A stretch of 39,666 bases of DNA from Micromonospora noduli. Lineage in GTDB: Bacteria > Actinomycetota > Actinomycetes > Mycobacteriales > Micromonosporaceae. Every line of letters starts with the position of its first letter. Position 1 is the first letter of the stretch. The DNA is taken from the NCBI RefSeq assembly GCF_003264365.1, contig NZ_PYAK01000056.1:1-39666 (forward strand), in the 5' to 3' direction. The translations under genes were made by a program, and so were the position numbers. The notes beneath the pieces are model-generated. The model was not told the DNA's origin, did no database searches, and worked only from the letters and a program-made list of their open reading frames with translations. Positions 17,501 through 25,310 of the stretch are shown piece by piece.

Positions 17501-18377
17501 CGGCCAGCAGGGACGACGGGGAACCGGGCGGATCACCAAACGTCGCAAGCTTCTCCTCGTACGCGTAGAACGGTCGGTACGGGACCTCGACCGTCGCCCA
17601 GTATCGCCCTCGTTCCGCCTCGGTCATCCCCGCCGGCAACCCGGCGAACCGGCGCATGGCCAGCAGGCGACCCGCTACGGCACGCTCCCTCTCGGCCTGG
17701 TCGACCCGCATCGGCACCGGCAGTATCCGGATGTCCCGCCGGCGATACCGGTCACGTACCGAGTGCGCCACCCGGGCCGCACCGTCGATGCTCTGGTCGC
17801 TGAGGGTGAAGCAGTCCACCAGCGTGTCCGGCAGGTGCAGGGTGCAGATGTCGGAAACGTCGCTCAGCCCCGTCCGGCTGTCGATCAAGGTGAAGTCGTA
17901 CTGGCGCTTCATGTCCGCCCGCAGCGCCTCGAAGAACTGCGCCCCGCCCAGCCGGTTGTAGAAGTTGTCCCAGTCCAGGCCGCTCACCGAGACGGCGTAG
18001 TCGCTGTTCTGCCGGCCGGCGGAGAGGAGGTCGAGGCCGCCGCCGTCGGGGAAGTTCCAGCGCAGCGAGAAGGCATGCCGCCCGACCCGGGCGTACTGCT
18101 CCATCCAGCGGTCCGGCCGGTCGTCGACCCGGGTGGTCTCCCACTCGTAGCCGCGGATCATGTCGATCACACCGCTGCTGCCCTGGATCGCCTCGGCGTC
18201 GAGGAACGGGTGGAAGTAGCGGTGCAGACCGGGCGACTCGAGGTCCCAGTCGGCGACGAGCACCCGCCTGCCACTGGCCGCCAGGATCCAGGCCACGTTG
18301 GCCAGCGCCATCGTTCGGCCCGTTCCACCCTTGAACGAGTAGAAGGTGACGACCTGGCCTTCGCGATCGTTGTTCAT
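14508..18377 (-). CDS. fxsT: FxSxx-COOH system tetratricopeptide repeat protein FxsT, copy 1
   Basis: This 1289-aa multidomain protein starts at ATG 18377 (GGAGA 8-12 nt upstream). Domains in order: a ParA/MinD-like NTPase with a deviant Walker A KGGTGRT (16-22), DWDLESPG and SRTGLSD; a TIR-like domain around 335-447 (VLRYAPEDAIWAEWLERVL ... LAVYVADLRPL); an NB-ARC/STAND ATPase with P-loop GMGGVGKT (507-514), a Walker B like WLVVFDNAEE and LLTSRN; then many TPRs with repeated LGPDHPHTL-type ends to about residue 1240. NB-ARC/TPR proteins of this kind act as switchable sensors. It matches the FxsT family known from FxSxx-COOH peptide loci. It is 49 bp after its paralogue and is the last gene of the unit. 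Cytoplasmic; ligand unknown. Confidence 0.88.
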   Translation of the reverse strand: MNNDREGQVVTFYSFKGGTGRTMALANVAWILAASGRRVLVADWDLESPGLHRYFHPFLDAEAIQGSSGVIDMIRGYEWETTRVDDRPDRWMEQYARVGRHAFSLRWNFPDGGGLDLLSAGRQNSDYAVSVSGLDWDNFYNRLGGAQFFEALRADMKRQYDFTLIDSRTGLSDVSDICTLHLPDTLVDCFTLSDQSIDGAARVAHSVRDRYRRRDIRILPVPMRVDQAERERAVAGRLLAMRRFAGLPAGMTEAERGRYWATVEVPYRPFYAYEEKLATFGDPPGSPSSLLAAFEALTGILTDGAVTALPAMDESVRERANARFHRRTEAIDDQIVLRYAPEDAIWAEWLERVLSSAGLRVVEPTAAVGSAGTPAPRTLTVVSPAYVATPSGGMPDRDTSTGSTALAVYVADLRPLAEFPSQSFTNLVNVSAAAAVERVLRLVGRPVPSSADGPAGGSARYPGTEPLIFNAPNRNARFTGREDDLARLRAQLQGGGSAVVLPVALQGMGGVGKTQVALEYVHRFKAAYDVVWWIVADPPQFVDTALADLAGRLGILARPTLPDTVRSVLQVLGRGEPYERWLVVFDNAEELDQIEPFLPQGPGHVLLTSRNRAWGDRANPIQVDVFARTEAVAHLAQRLPTIGVEQADRVAEALGDLPIAVAAAGAWLADTGTSVADYLRQIERHGPSVLSVEATWDLSLNRLLEQAPAAYRLLQLCSVLAPEIALELIYGDEMAAALVPFDPSVSERLVRGALVQQINRLALLKLDVQGGRVQVHRLLQAVVRDRMTDDEITAARHQVHLVLAASRPRGEVDDPMTWSRLRMLWPHLEASEALTCPDESVCQLLIDRVRYLWQRGGLDQADWFSQEVDDTWTARLGDTHDKVEASVLGRQLLHLRFNRANILRSLGRFDEARDLDEAVLAEQNRLLGPLHPHSLMTSGGLGADVRALGRYAESLERARSTYASWLEVFGEDHPRTLNAANDLAVSYRLLGDYRSARRWDDEVHQRRRLVLGPTHPHTLVSAMRLGIDLREAGEYERSVALLRTVYDTYCEVLGPDDGQSLVAQVNLAVSLRSSGRGSEAAPMFETAHRELGERFGPDYPDTVACRASRAANLLAVGDAARALTEMLAVTQAYEEGLRLGPEHPHTLATLSNIAAAERALGRRSQARASAARAAAELRKALGPDHPHTLAAELNHAVCLAEEDDRVSASDRLRETAARLSEVLGTDHPDTLRCLGDLALVSRHVGGGAPVEDLGAVADRLAEVIGQEHPSVQTLREGRLVVRVIEPHLF

Positions 18378-18426
18378 CGGTTTTCTCCGTGGGGACGCGG
18401 TGAGGCCGGGCCTGGTGTCGTACGGG

Positions 18427-21400
18427 CTAGAACGGGTGAGGATCGATGATCCGGGCGACCAGGTGCCCGTCCCGCAGCGCCCGCACGCCCGGGTGGTCGG
18501 CCCCGACGACCTCACCCAACGAGACGACCTCGGCGGTGACCGTCGGCGGCCGGTCACCCACGTTCTCGCGCAGGACGAGCGCCAGGTTGGCCTGGCAACG
18601 CAGGGCGTCCGGGTGGCGCGAACCGGACGCGGCCAGCCAACGCTCGGCGGTTGCGCGGAGGTGGTCGAGCGCGGCGTCCCGGTCCCCCTCCTCGGCGCGG
18701 CAGATGCCGAGGTTCTCCTCAGCGGCGAGGGTGTGCGGGTGGTCCGGGCCGAGCACCTCGCGCAGGGCACCGGCCGCCCGTTCGGCCGTCGCGCGGGCCT
18801 CCGCGGTCCGGCCCACGGCCCGCTGCGCCGCGGCGAGGTTGCTGAGCGCACCCAGGGTGTGCGGATGGGTGGCCCCGAGCCGCTGCTCGTAGATCCTTGC
18901 CACCTGTGTCGCCTCGGCCACCGCGCGTCCGGTGTCGCCGAGTGCCAGCAGATTCGCGACCAGCGCTGCACGGCAGATCAACGTTTCGGGATTGTCCCGC
19001 CCGAACTTCTCCTCGAGCACCGGGTACGCCGCGTCGAGCAGTCCGGCTGCCTCCACCAACTGGCCCGCGCTCCGCAGCGACACCGCGAGACTGACCTGAG
19101 CGTTCAGCGTGTCCCCCGCCTCGCTGCCGATCTCCTTCAGGCTGGCGAGTTGTTCGTGCACTGTGCGCAGCATCTTGGCCGAGTTGGCGTACTCACCGGC
19201 CTCCCGCAGGTCGCGTGCCAGCTGCGCGGCAGAGTGCACGGTGTACGGATGTTCCGGGCCGAGCACCTGCCGACGGAGCTGGAACACCGCCTCGTCCCGA
19301 ACGCGCGCCGAGCGGAAGTCGCCCACCAGGCGATAGGAGTGCGCGAGGTTGTTGGCCGCGAAGAGCGTGCGCGGATGGTATTCGCCGAACTCCTCACTCC
19401 ACGCGTCGTAGGTCTCCTGATCACGCTCGATCGCGTCGGTGTAGCGGCCGAGGGCCCGCAGATCGGCACCCAGGCTGCCGGCGGTCATCAGGGTGTGCGA
19501 ATGCCGGTCACCCAGCAGCTCCCGTTGCGCTTCGTGAGTCTCCTGGTCCAGGTCGTGGGCCTCGACGTAGTGGGCCAGTGCCCGCAGCACGTTCGCACGA
19601 TTGAAGCGCAGGTGCAGCAACTGCCGACGCAACGTGGCGAGCTCCTCGGTGCCGTAGAGGCGGGCCCGCCGCTTCGACCAGACCCCGTCGACCTCCTTGG
19701 CGAACGCGTTCGCCTCGTCGAGTTCTCCCTGACGCCACAGATACCGCACCCGGTCGATCATCAGCTCCCGGACCGACTCGTCCTTGCTGCCCATGGCGCC
19801 GGAAGCCTCGATGTGCGGCCAGAGCCTCCGGAACCTGTCCCAGGTGCGCGGATCGTCGGCGTCGCCGCCAGGCCACGCCTTGCCCAGCACCAGGTGTGCC
19901 TTGTGTCGGGTGTCGGCGACCTCGTCCGGGGTCATCCCGCCCCGTACCACCGCCTGGAGCAACCGGTGCACCAGGACCCGTTGCTCGGACATGTTCATAG
20001 TGAGTAGCGCTGACCGGTTGATCCGCTGGACCAGCCGCCCGATCATCATGGGTTCCGACACCGCGGGATCGAACGGCGCCAACGTCTTCACCATCTCGTC
20101 GTTGTACAGCAGTCCCAGGTCTATCTCGGAGGCCAGCACCGAGCAGAGCTGCAACAGCCGGTACGCCGCCGGGAACTGCGCGCGCAGCCGCGCCAACGAA
20201 AGATCCCAGGTGGCCTCCACGGAGAGGGCGCTGGGACCTTGCCGCTCGATCTGCTCCAGGTACGCGTCAACCGAGGTACCGGTGTCTGCCAGGTAGGCGC
20301 CGGCCGTGGCCACCGCGACCGCCAGGTCCCCGAGCGCGTCGGCGATCCGGTCCGCCTCGTGCTCAGTGAGGGAGGGCACCCGACGTTGCAGGTGGGCGAC
20401 GCTCTCCTTACGGGCGAACACGTCGACCTGGATCAGCGTGGCCCGATCCCCCCAGAGTTGGTTGCGCGAGGTGAGCAACACGTGCCCACCGCGCGGCAGG
20501 AAGCGCTCGAACGGGGCCGTCTCCTCGGCGTTGTCAATCACCAACAGCCACCGCCTGGGCTCACCGCGCCCGAGCGCCTCCAGCACCGCGCGTGCGTTGT
20601 CCGCCTGGTCCGTGTTGCCACCGACGCCGAGCCTGTCGGCGAAGGCCGCCAGCGACTTTTCCACGTCGGCGCCGATCGACTCCGTCGCGCCAGCGGAGAT
20701 CCACCAGACCGCGTCGTAGGCGGACTTGAACCGGTGCGCGTATTCCAGGGCGAGCTCGGTCTTGCCGACGCCACCCATCCCCTGCAACGCGACCGGCAAG
20801 GCAACCGGCCCGGTCAGGTGTCGGCGCAGGAGGGCCAGCTCATTCTCCCGTCCGGTGAACCGCGCGTTGCGGTTCGGGGCCTCGAAGACGGCCGGCTCGG
20901 CGGCCGGGAAACGCAGGCCGGCGTCAGCCGGGCCGTCGACGCGGAGCGGCAACGGGCGCCCCACCAGTCGCAGTAACCGCTCGGCGGCGGTCGCCGCGGT
21001 GACGTTGACCAGTTGGGTGGAGGAGGCCACCGCGAACTCCGCGAGTGGCCGCAGATCGCTCACGTAGACCGCGAGCGGAGTGGTGTCGGCGGTCGGGTCC
21101 CGCGGAGGCAACGCGGCGGGGGGCAGGGCCACGTAGGCCGAAGAGAGAATGGTCAGCGTACGGGCCGGCGGGCGGGCGTCGGACTCGATCGGCCGGGTGC
21201 CGTCGACGACCCGTATTTCAGCCGAGCTGAGCACCCGCTCGATCCACTCCGCCCAGACCGCGTCCTCCGGGGCGTAGCGGAGCATGAGGTCGTCGTCGGG
21301 GAGCTTGTGGCGGCGCCGGAAGCGGGCCTTCTCCCGCTCGCGCACCGACTCGTCCATCGGCGGCATCGCGCGCACCTCGCCGTTTGTCAACTCCGCTGTC

Positions 21401-22290
21401 AGCGTCTCGAACGCCGCCAGCAGCGACGTGGGTGAGCCGGGCGCGTCGCCGAAGGTCGCCAACGTCTCCTCGTACGCGTAGAAGGGCCGGTACGGCACCT
21501 CCACCGCCGCCCAGTAGCGGCGCCGGTCCGCCTCCGTCATCTCGGTGGGCAGACCGGCGAAGCGGCGCATCGCGAGCGCCCGTCCGGCGTCGGCCTTCTC
21601 CTTCTCCGCCTGGTCGACCCGCATCGGCACCGGCAGGATCCGAATGCCGCGGCGTGAGTGGTGCCAGGCGACGGCGCTGGCGACCTGAGCGGCACCCTCG
21701 ATGCCCTGGTCACTGAGGGTGAAGCAGTCGACCAGGGTGTCCGGCAGGTGCAGGGTGCAGATGTCGGCGACGTCGCTGAGCCCCGTGCGGCTGTCGATCA
21801 GGGTGTAGTCGTACTCGCGCTTCATGTCCTCGCGGAGTGCCTCGAAGAACTGCGCCCCGCCCAAGCGGTGATAGAAGGTGTCCCAGTCCAGCCCGTTCAC
21901 CGAAACGGCGTAGTCGCCGTTTTGCCGGCCGGCGGAGAGGAAGTTCAGCCCGCCACCGCCGGGGAACTCCCAGGCCAGCGAGAACGCGTACCGGTTGACC
22001 CGGGCGAACTGCTCGACCCAGCCCTCCGGCCGTACCGCCTCGCGGATGGTCTCCGACTCGTAGTCCCGGATCAGGTCGATGACCCCGGCGGTGCCGCCGA
22101 TCGCCGACACGTCCAGAAAGGGGTGGAAGAAGCGGTGCAGCCCGGGCGATTCCAGGTCCCAGTCGGTGACCAGCACCCGCTTGCCGTTGGCAGCGAGGAT
22201 CCACGCGACGTTGGCCAGCGCCATCGTCCGGCCCGTTCCGCCCTTGAACGAGTAGAAGGTGACTATCTGACCGTCGCGCTCAGTGCTCAT
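18427..22290 (-). CDS. fxsT: FxSxx-COOH system tetratricopeptide repeat protein FxsT, copy 2
   Basis: A 1287-aa paralogue of the next gene, colinear from end to end. It has ParA-like KGGTGRT (16-22), then a TIR-like stretch about 335-447 (LRYAPEDAVWAEWIERVL). An NB-ARC ATPase follows, with GMGGVGKT (504-511), Walker B WLLVIDNAEE (581-590) and LLTSRN (605-610). Winged-helix-like sequence and TPRs run from about 890 to 1240. Each TPR pair ends in HPxT as in kinesin-light-chain-like repeats. ATG 22290 lies inside the end of the upstream fxsC gene (11-nt overlap) with GGAG 8-11 nt upstream, so translation is probably coupled. Divergence from copy 1 is greatest in the TPR half and in the TIR-NB-ARC linker (visual comparison). 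Confidence 0.88.
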   Translation of the reverse strand: MSTERDGQIVTFYSFKGGTGRTMALANVAWILAANGKRVLVTDWDLESPGLHRFFHPFLDVSAIGGTAGVIDLIRDYESETIREAVRPEGWVEQFARVNRYAFSLAWEFPGGGGLNFLSAGRQNGDYAVSVNGLDWDTFYHRLGGAQFFEALREDMKREYDYTLIDSRTGLSDVADICTLHLPDTLVDCFTLSDQGIEGAAQVASAVAWHHSRRGIRILPVPMRVDQAEKEKADAGRALAMRRFAGLPTEMTEADRRRYWAAVEVPYRPFYAYEETLATFGDAPGSPTSLLAAFETLTAELTNGEVRAMPPMDESVREREKARFRRRHKLPDDDLMLRYAPEDAVWAEWIERVLSSAEIRVVDGTRPIESDARPPARTLTILSSAYVALPPAALPPRDPTADTTPLAVYVSDLRPLAEFAVASSTQLVNVTAATAAERLLRLVGRPLPLRVDGPADAGLRFPAAEPAVFEAPNRNARFTGRENELALLRRHLTGPVALPVALQGMGGVGKTELALEYAHRFKSAYDAVWWISAGATESIGADVEKSLAAFADRLGVGGNTDQADNARAVLEALGRGEPRRWLLVIDNAEETAPFERFLPRGGHVLLTSRNQLWGDRATLIQVDVFARKESVAHLQRRVPSLTEHEADRIADALGDLAVAVATAGAYLADTGTSVDAYLEQIERQGPSALSVEATWDLSLARLRAQFPAAYRLLQLCSVLASEIDLGLLYNDEMVKTLAPFDPAVSEPMMIGRLVQRINRSALLTMNMSEQRVLVHRLLQAVVRGGMTPDEVADTRHKAHLVLGKAWPGGDADDPRTWDRFRRLWPHIEASGAMGSKDESVRELMIDRVRYLWRQGELDEANAFAKEVDGVWSKRRARLYGTEELATLRRQLLHLRFNRANVLRALAHYVEAHDLDQETHEAQRELLGDRHSHTLMTAGSLGADLRALGRYTDAIERDQETYDAWSEEFGEYHPRTLFAANNLAHSYRLVGDFRSARVRDEAVFQLRRQVLGPEHPYTVHSAAQLARDLREAGEYANSAKMLRTVHEQLASLKEIGSEAGDTLNAQVSLAVSLRSAGQLVEAAGLLDAAYPVLEEKFGRDNPETLICRAALVANLLALGDTGRAVAEATQVARIYEQRLGATHPHTLGALSNLAAAQRAVGRTAEARATAERAAGALREVLGPDHPHTLAAEENLGICRAEEGDRDAALDHLRATAERWLAASGSRHPDALRCQANLALVLRENVGDRPPTVTAEVVSLGEVVGADHPGVRALRDGHLVARIIDPHPF

Positions 22291-23524
22291 CGGGCATCTC
22301 CGGGGCTTCGAACGATGACGGGGCCGGGTCGCGCAGGCTGGGTGGCCGGGTACCGGGCCCCGGTGCCGGGAACACCGCGCCGTGCTTCAGGTAGAGCCGC
22401 CGGGCCTCGGTCACCACGGTCGGCATCAGCCCGGCGAACTCGTCCATCCGCCCGACCCACCGCGCTCGCGTCGCGCCCGCGTCCTGCAGTACGCCCAGGA
22501 CCAGCCGCGCCAGGTCTGCGCCCCGGTGCGCGTCGCGCGGGTCGTCGGCGTCGGTCACCACGAGCGGGACCACCCACGGCGGCAGCGCCCGCGCGGCGGC
22601 CCGCAGAGCGGCTGTGCCACCGGGAAGCTCGGTGAACCACGGGTCGATCAGAAGCACGCCGGGGCGGATCTCGAACAGCTCCTCGGCGTCGGCGAAGTCG
22701 CTCGTGTGCACCGACAGTCCGAGCCGCTCGGCAGTGCTCGCGGCGTACTCGGCCACCGGAAGCTCCTGCCGCGCCCCGAAGGGACGCCAGAGGCGGCTGC
22801 GCTCTGCGTACCAGGACGCCTCCCGGCCCTCGGGCGGCTGGTCCCGGGTGGGTGCCAGCACCGTCACCACGAAGTCCGGGTTGGCTGCGATCCGCCGCGA
22901 CACGTCCAGGGTGGGCGCCCGGGACGGACGCAGCCAGATCCTTTGGGTGGGCTCCACGATCCGCCGGGCCAGCCGCCCGAGCAGGATCTGGTACGGCTGC
23001 TGGTACGCGCCGAGCATGCAGAGCGCACGCATGCCGTTCTCGGCGTACTCGGGCACGTCCCGACCCAGATCCAGTGCCGCGTCGAGTTCGGGATGCTCCT
23101 CCCAACTGGGCACCGGAATCCAGAGGACCGGCGCCACGTGGTCGGCCGGTACGACGGGGGACGTCGGCTCCCCGGCCACGCGGAGCAGCCGAGTCAGGAA
23201 GGACTCCTGCTCGCCCAGCGCCCATGATCTGCTGAAGTAGCCTGGCGAATAGAGGGGCACGAACACCTGGGCCGCGCCGAGAGCGTCCGCCAGGGCCGCC
23301 TTCACGTCGGCGCCCGGTGGGATGGACTGGTCGATGAAACCGATCTCCACGCCCGGCCGCGGGGACACCAGCCGACTCACCTCACCCGACAGATCCGCGA
23401 AGAACCGGTCGACCCAGACGTCGGTGTCGGTGCGGGCACCCAGCAGCGGCGCGGAATGCGCGTAACTCAGGAAGAAGTAGGTCTGGCGAGTCGGCGCCCG
23501 CCCCTCGGCGGTGAGCGGCGTCAT
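22280..23524 (-). CDS. fxsC: TIR-like protein FxsC (two-domain form)
   Basis: This 414-aa protein has a TIR-like domain in residues about 14-200: YFFLSYAHS at the first strand, FIDQSIPPGADV, AQVFVPLYSPGYFSRSWALGEQESF. Glu105 follows Trp101 in the W-x3-E arrangement that carries the catalytic Glu in NAD-cleaving TIR domains. A second alpha/beta domain (about 210-380) contains FVVTVLAPTRDQ and WVVPLVVTDADDP. It corresponds to the C-terminal half of the FxsC family. The start ATG overlaps the stop of the upstream TIR-like gene as ATGA and has GGAGGAGG 8-15 nt before it. The 3' end overlaps fxsT by 11 nt. NADase activity has not been shown here and is an inference. Confidence 0.85.
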   Translation of the reverse strand: MTPLTAEGRAPTRQTYFFLSYAHSAPLLGARTDTDVWVDRFFADLSGEVSRLVSPRPGVEIGFIDQSIPPGADVKAALADALGAAQVFVPLYSPGYFSRSWALGEQESFLTRLLRVAGEPTSPVVPADHVAPVLWIPVPSWEEHPELDAALDLGRDVPEYAENGMRALCMLGAYQQPYQILLGRLARRIVEPTQRIWLRPSRAPTLDVSRRIAANPDFVVTVLAPTRDQPPEGREASWYAERSRLWRPFGARQELPVAEYAASTAERLGLSVHTSDFADAEELFEIRPGVLLIDPWFTELPGGTAALRAAARALPPWVVPLVVTDADDPRDAHRGADLARLVLGVLQDAGATRARWVGRMDEFAGLMPTVVTEARRLYLKHGAVFPAPGPGTRPPSLRDPAPSSFEAPEMPDEH

Positions 23525-24186
23525 GCGGCTGCCTCCTCCGTGAAGAGCGTGCGCAGCTCATCGACGCCCGCGGGCACCAGCGGGTGGACGTGGTAGGCCC
23601 GATGGATCGCCACCACCCGCTGGGCGAGACGCCACACCACCGCGCGGTACGCCTGCTCCTGCTGCATGGTCAGCAAGCCGTAGACCCCCTCCTGCTCGTA
23701 CTGGCGCGCGACGGTGTTGTCATCCGGTATGGCGGTCGGCGAGAACCGTTGGATGGCACGAATGCTCGGCGGCAGCGACGACTCGGCGGTCGGCGACCAG
23801 TTGACGGGCACGATCGCCGTCTCGTGCGCGGAGCCACCCGCGACACGTGGTTCGATGCGACGTCGTGCGAAGGCATGCCATTCCATGGCGCACCACGCAC
23901 TGCTGATGAACGAGCTGGACACCAGCGGAATGAACACTTGGCAGGTCCCGGCGGCGCGCAACAGTTCGGGGGTCCAGCGCTCACCACCGCCCAGTGAGCT
24001 GTCCATGAAGCCGGGGTCGACCCCGGTCGGCAGGCCGACCAACTCGCTGACATGGGTGGAGAGGTCGTCGAAGAACCGCGAGAGGTACGCGTGGGGGGTG
24101 TTACCGGCCCGCCGGATCTGCGGACGTGAATAGCTCACGAAGAACAGCGGGGTTCGCGTATCAGCGACTGCTACCGCTTCGCTCAC
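23521..24186 (-). CDS. TIR-like protein, short FxsC-like form
   Basis: This 221-aa protein corresponds to the N-terminal TIR-like domain of FxsC alone. It carries LFFVSYSRP (14-22), RFFDDLSTHVSELV, FMDSSLGGGERW, CQVFIPLVSSSFISSAWCAMEWHAF. Glu102 after Trp98 gives the WCxxE signature typical of canonical TIR domains, clearer than in the neighbouring 414-aa protein. GTG at 24186 has GGAGG 7 nt upstream and opens the four-gene unit TIR-FxsC-FxsT-FxsT, whose first two junctions overlap. The absence of the second FxsC domain may mean a split or duplicated role. Function is unknown. Confidence 0.85.
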   Translation of the reverse strand: MSEAVAVADTRTPLFFVSYSRPQIRRAGNTPHAYLSRFFDDLSTHVSELVGLPTGVDPGFMDSSLGGGERWTPELLRAAGTCQVFIPLVSSSFISSAWCAMEWHAFARRRIEPRVAGGSAHETAIVPVNWSPTAESSLPPSIRAIQRFSPTAIPDDNTVARQYEQEGVYGLLTMQQEQAYRAVVWRLAQRVVAIHRAYHVHPLVPAGVDELRTLFTEEAAA

Positions 24187-24485
24187 CGTCGTTCCTCCGC
24201 CGTCCGGAAAGCGACCGGAGTTTCAGCCTAAGGCGTTCGTCAATGCTGCAGACTGATCCGGTGCCGCCACGTCACTGTACGACGAAGGCCACTGTGGCGG
24301 GTATCGGCAGCAGCCGGGCCGTCGCTCCCCTGACCGGGCCACGACGGACGGACGGCCGCTCCTTCATGCGGCAACAGCAGCCGGCATTCGGCCAGGGTGC
24401 GGCGGGCCGCACGGGTCCTGACCGAGCCGGAGGGCAGGACGAGACCTCCGGTGTCGTACATCCGACCAATCGGGCTGGACCCGAT
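24187..24485. other. intergenic region between the two fxs transcription units
   Basis: These 299 bp hold no gene. A candidate -10 box TAGGCT for the TIR/fxsT unit reads on the minus strand at 24230-24225, about 40 nt before the GTG start; the -35 region is poor. A weak 7-bp hairpin, CCGGAGG/CCTCCGG (24427-24433, 24445-24451), lies just downstream of the acetyltransferase stop and may terminate the fxsAB unit. Confidence 0.4.
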
Positions 24486-25310
24486 TCACCGTCGCGCCGC
24501 CAGACGGTGCACGCCGAACCAGCCGATCGCGAAGTCCACTACGGCACGCACTGGCAGCAGGCGCGCGCTTGCCCGCCCCACCCGACCGTGCCGCACCAAC
24601 GGCGTCTCGTCGAGCGCGGCACCCACCGCCGGGAAGTCCCGGTCGTCCAGGTCGAGAGCCCGAAAATCGAGGCGGACCCGCCGCCCGTCGACAAGCCGGA
24701 AGCACTGGTAGTCGCGCTCGGGAGGCGGCACCGGCAGCCGGTACTCGGCCAGGTGCAGGGCGGTGCACGCCTCGTAGCCGAGGCCGAGCAGCAGGACCTG
24801 CCCGTCCGCCGCGTAGAGCCCGCCCATTGGTGAGCGTTCTCCCAGGTGGCAGGTGAGGTCATGGTCGTCGGTGAGCTGCCGGGCCTGGGGGCCGAGCGCG
24901 GCGAACGAGGTCTGTGGATGGTCGCTGCGCACGGCACCGGGGGCACACCGGACGTACTCGGCGAGCGCCCCCATCCGCTGCGACGGGGTGGTCCGGCGGT
25001 CCCAGCCCGGCAGCGCCGCCTCGTACCGCTCGCGCTGCGCACGGTCCATACCGGCGATTGCCTCCAGGTGGGCTCGGGAGGTGGTCGAGTTGCCGTCGGT
25101 CTGGGTGGGCACCAGGAGCGTGCCAGCCGGGCCGAGGACGTCCCGCAGGGCACCGGCGAGAGTTGCGGGGCCGTGCCTGAGCGGGCCTACCCGGCGGAGG
25201 GCACAATGCACCAGGAGGCACGCACCCGCGCGGACGCCCATCGCCCGCAGGTCGTCGGCGAGGCGGAGACGGCCCAGTGTGGACGGTTGACGCTCATCCG
25301 GCCCCGGCAC
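24486..25310 (-). CDS. AAC(3)-type N-acetyltransferase in the fxs locus
   Basis: This 274-aa member of the aminoglycoside 3-N-acetyltransferase family uses acetyl-CoA to acetylate an amine. Family landmarks are LLVHCALRRVGPL (32-44), LGPAGTLLVPTQT (59-71), TPSQRMGALAEYVR, HPQTSFAALGP (131-141), LGERSPMGGLY and LLLGLGYEACTALHLAEY, with conserved His186. GTG at 25310 has GGAGG 6 nt upstream and starts 17 nt inside the 3' end of fxsB, so the two are translationally coupled. That coupling argues the true substrate belongs to the fxs pathway, or that resistance is a side activity. No aminoglycoside biosynthesis gene is present. The family call is secure; the substrate is unknown. Confidence 0.9.
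   Translation of the reverse strand: MPGPDERQPSTLGRLRLADDLRAMGVRAGACLLVHCALRRVGPLRHGPATLAGALRDVLGPAGTLLVPTQTDGNSTTSRAHLEAIAGMDRAQRERYEAALPGWDRRTTPSQRMGALAEYVRCAPGAVRSDHPQTSFAALGPQARQLTDDHDLTCHLGERSPMGGLYAADGQVLLLGLGYEACTALHLAEYRLPVPPPERDYQCFRLVDGRRVRLDFRALDLDDRDFPAVGAALDETPLVRHGRVGRASARLLPVRAVVDFAIGWFGVHRLAARR

Noticed and set aside
18378..18971. N-terminal 198-residue extension of fxsT copy 1
   Set aside because: It overlaps the 3' end of the other fxsT gene in another frame; ATG 18377 has a ribosome site and starts the conserved ParA-like sequence.
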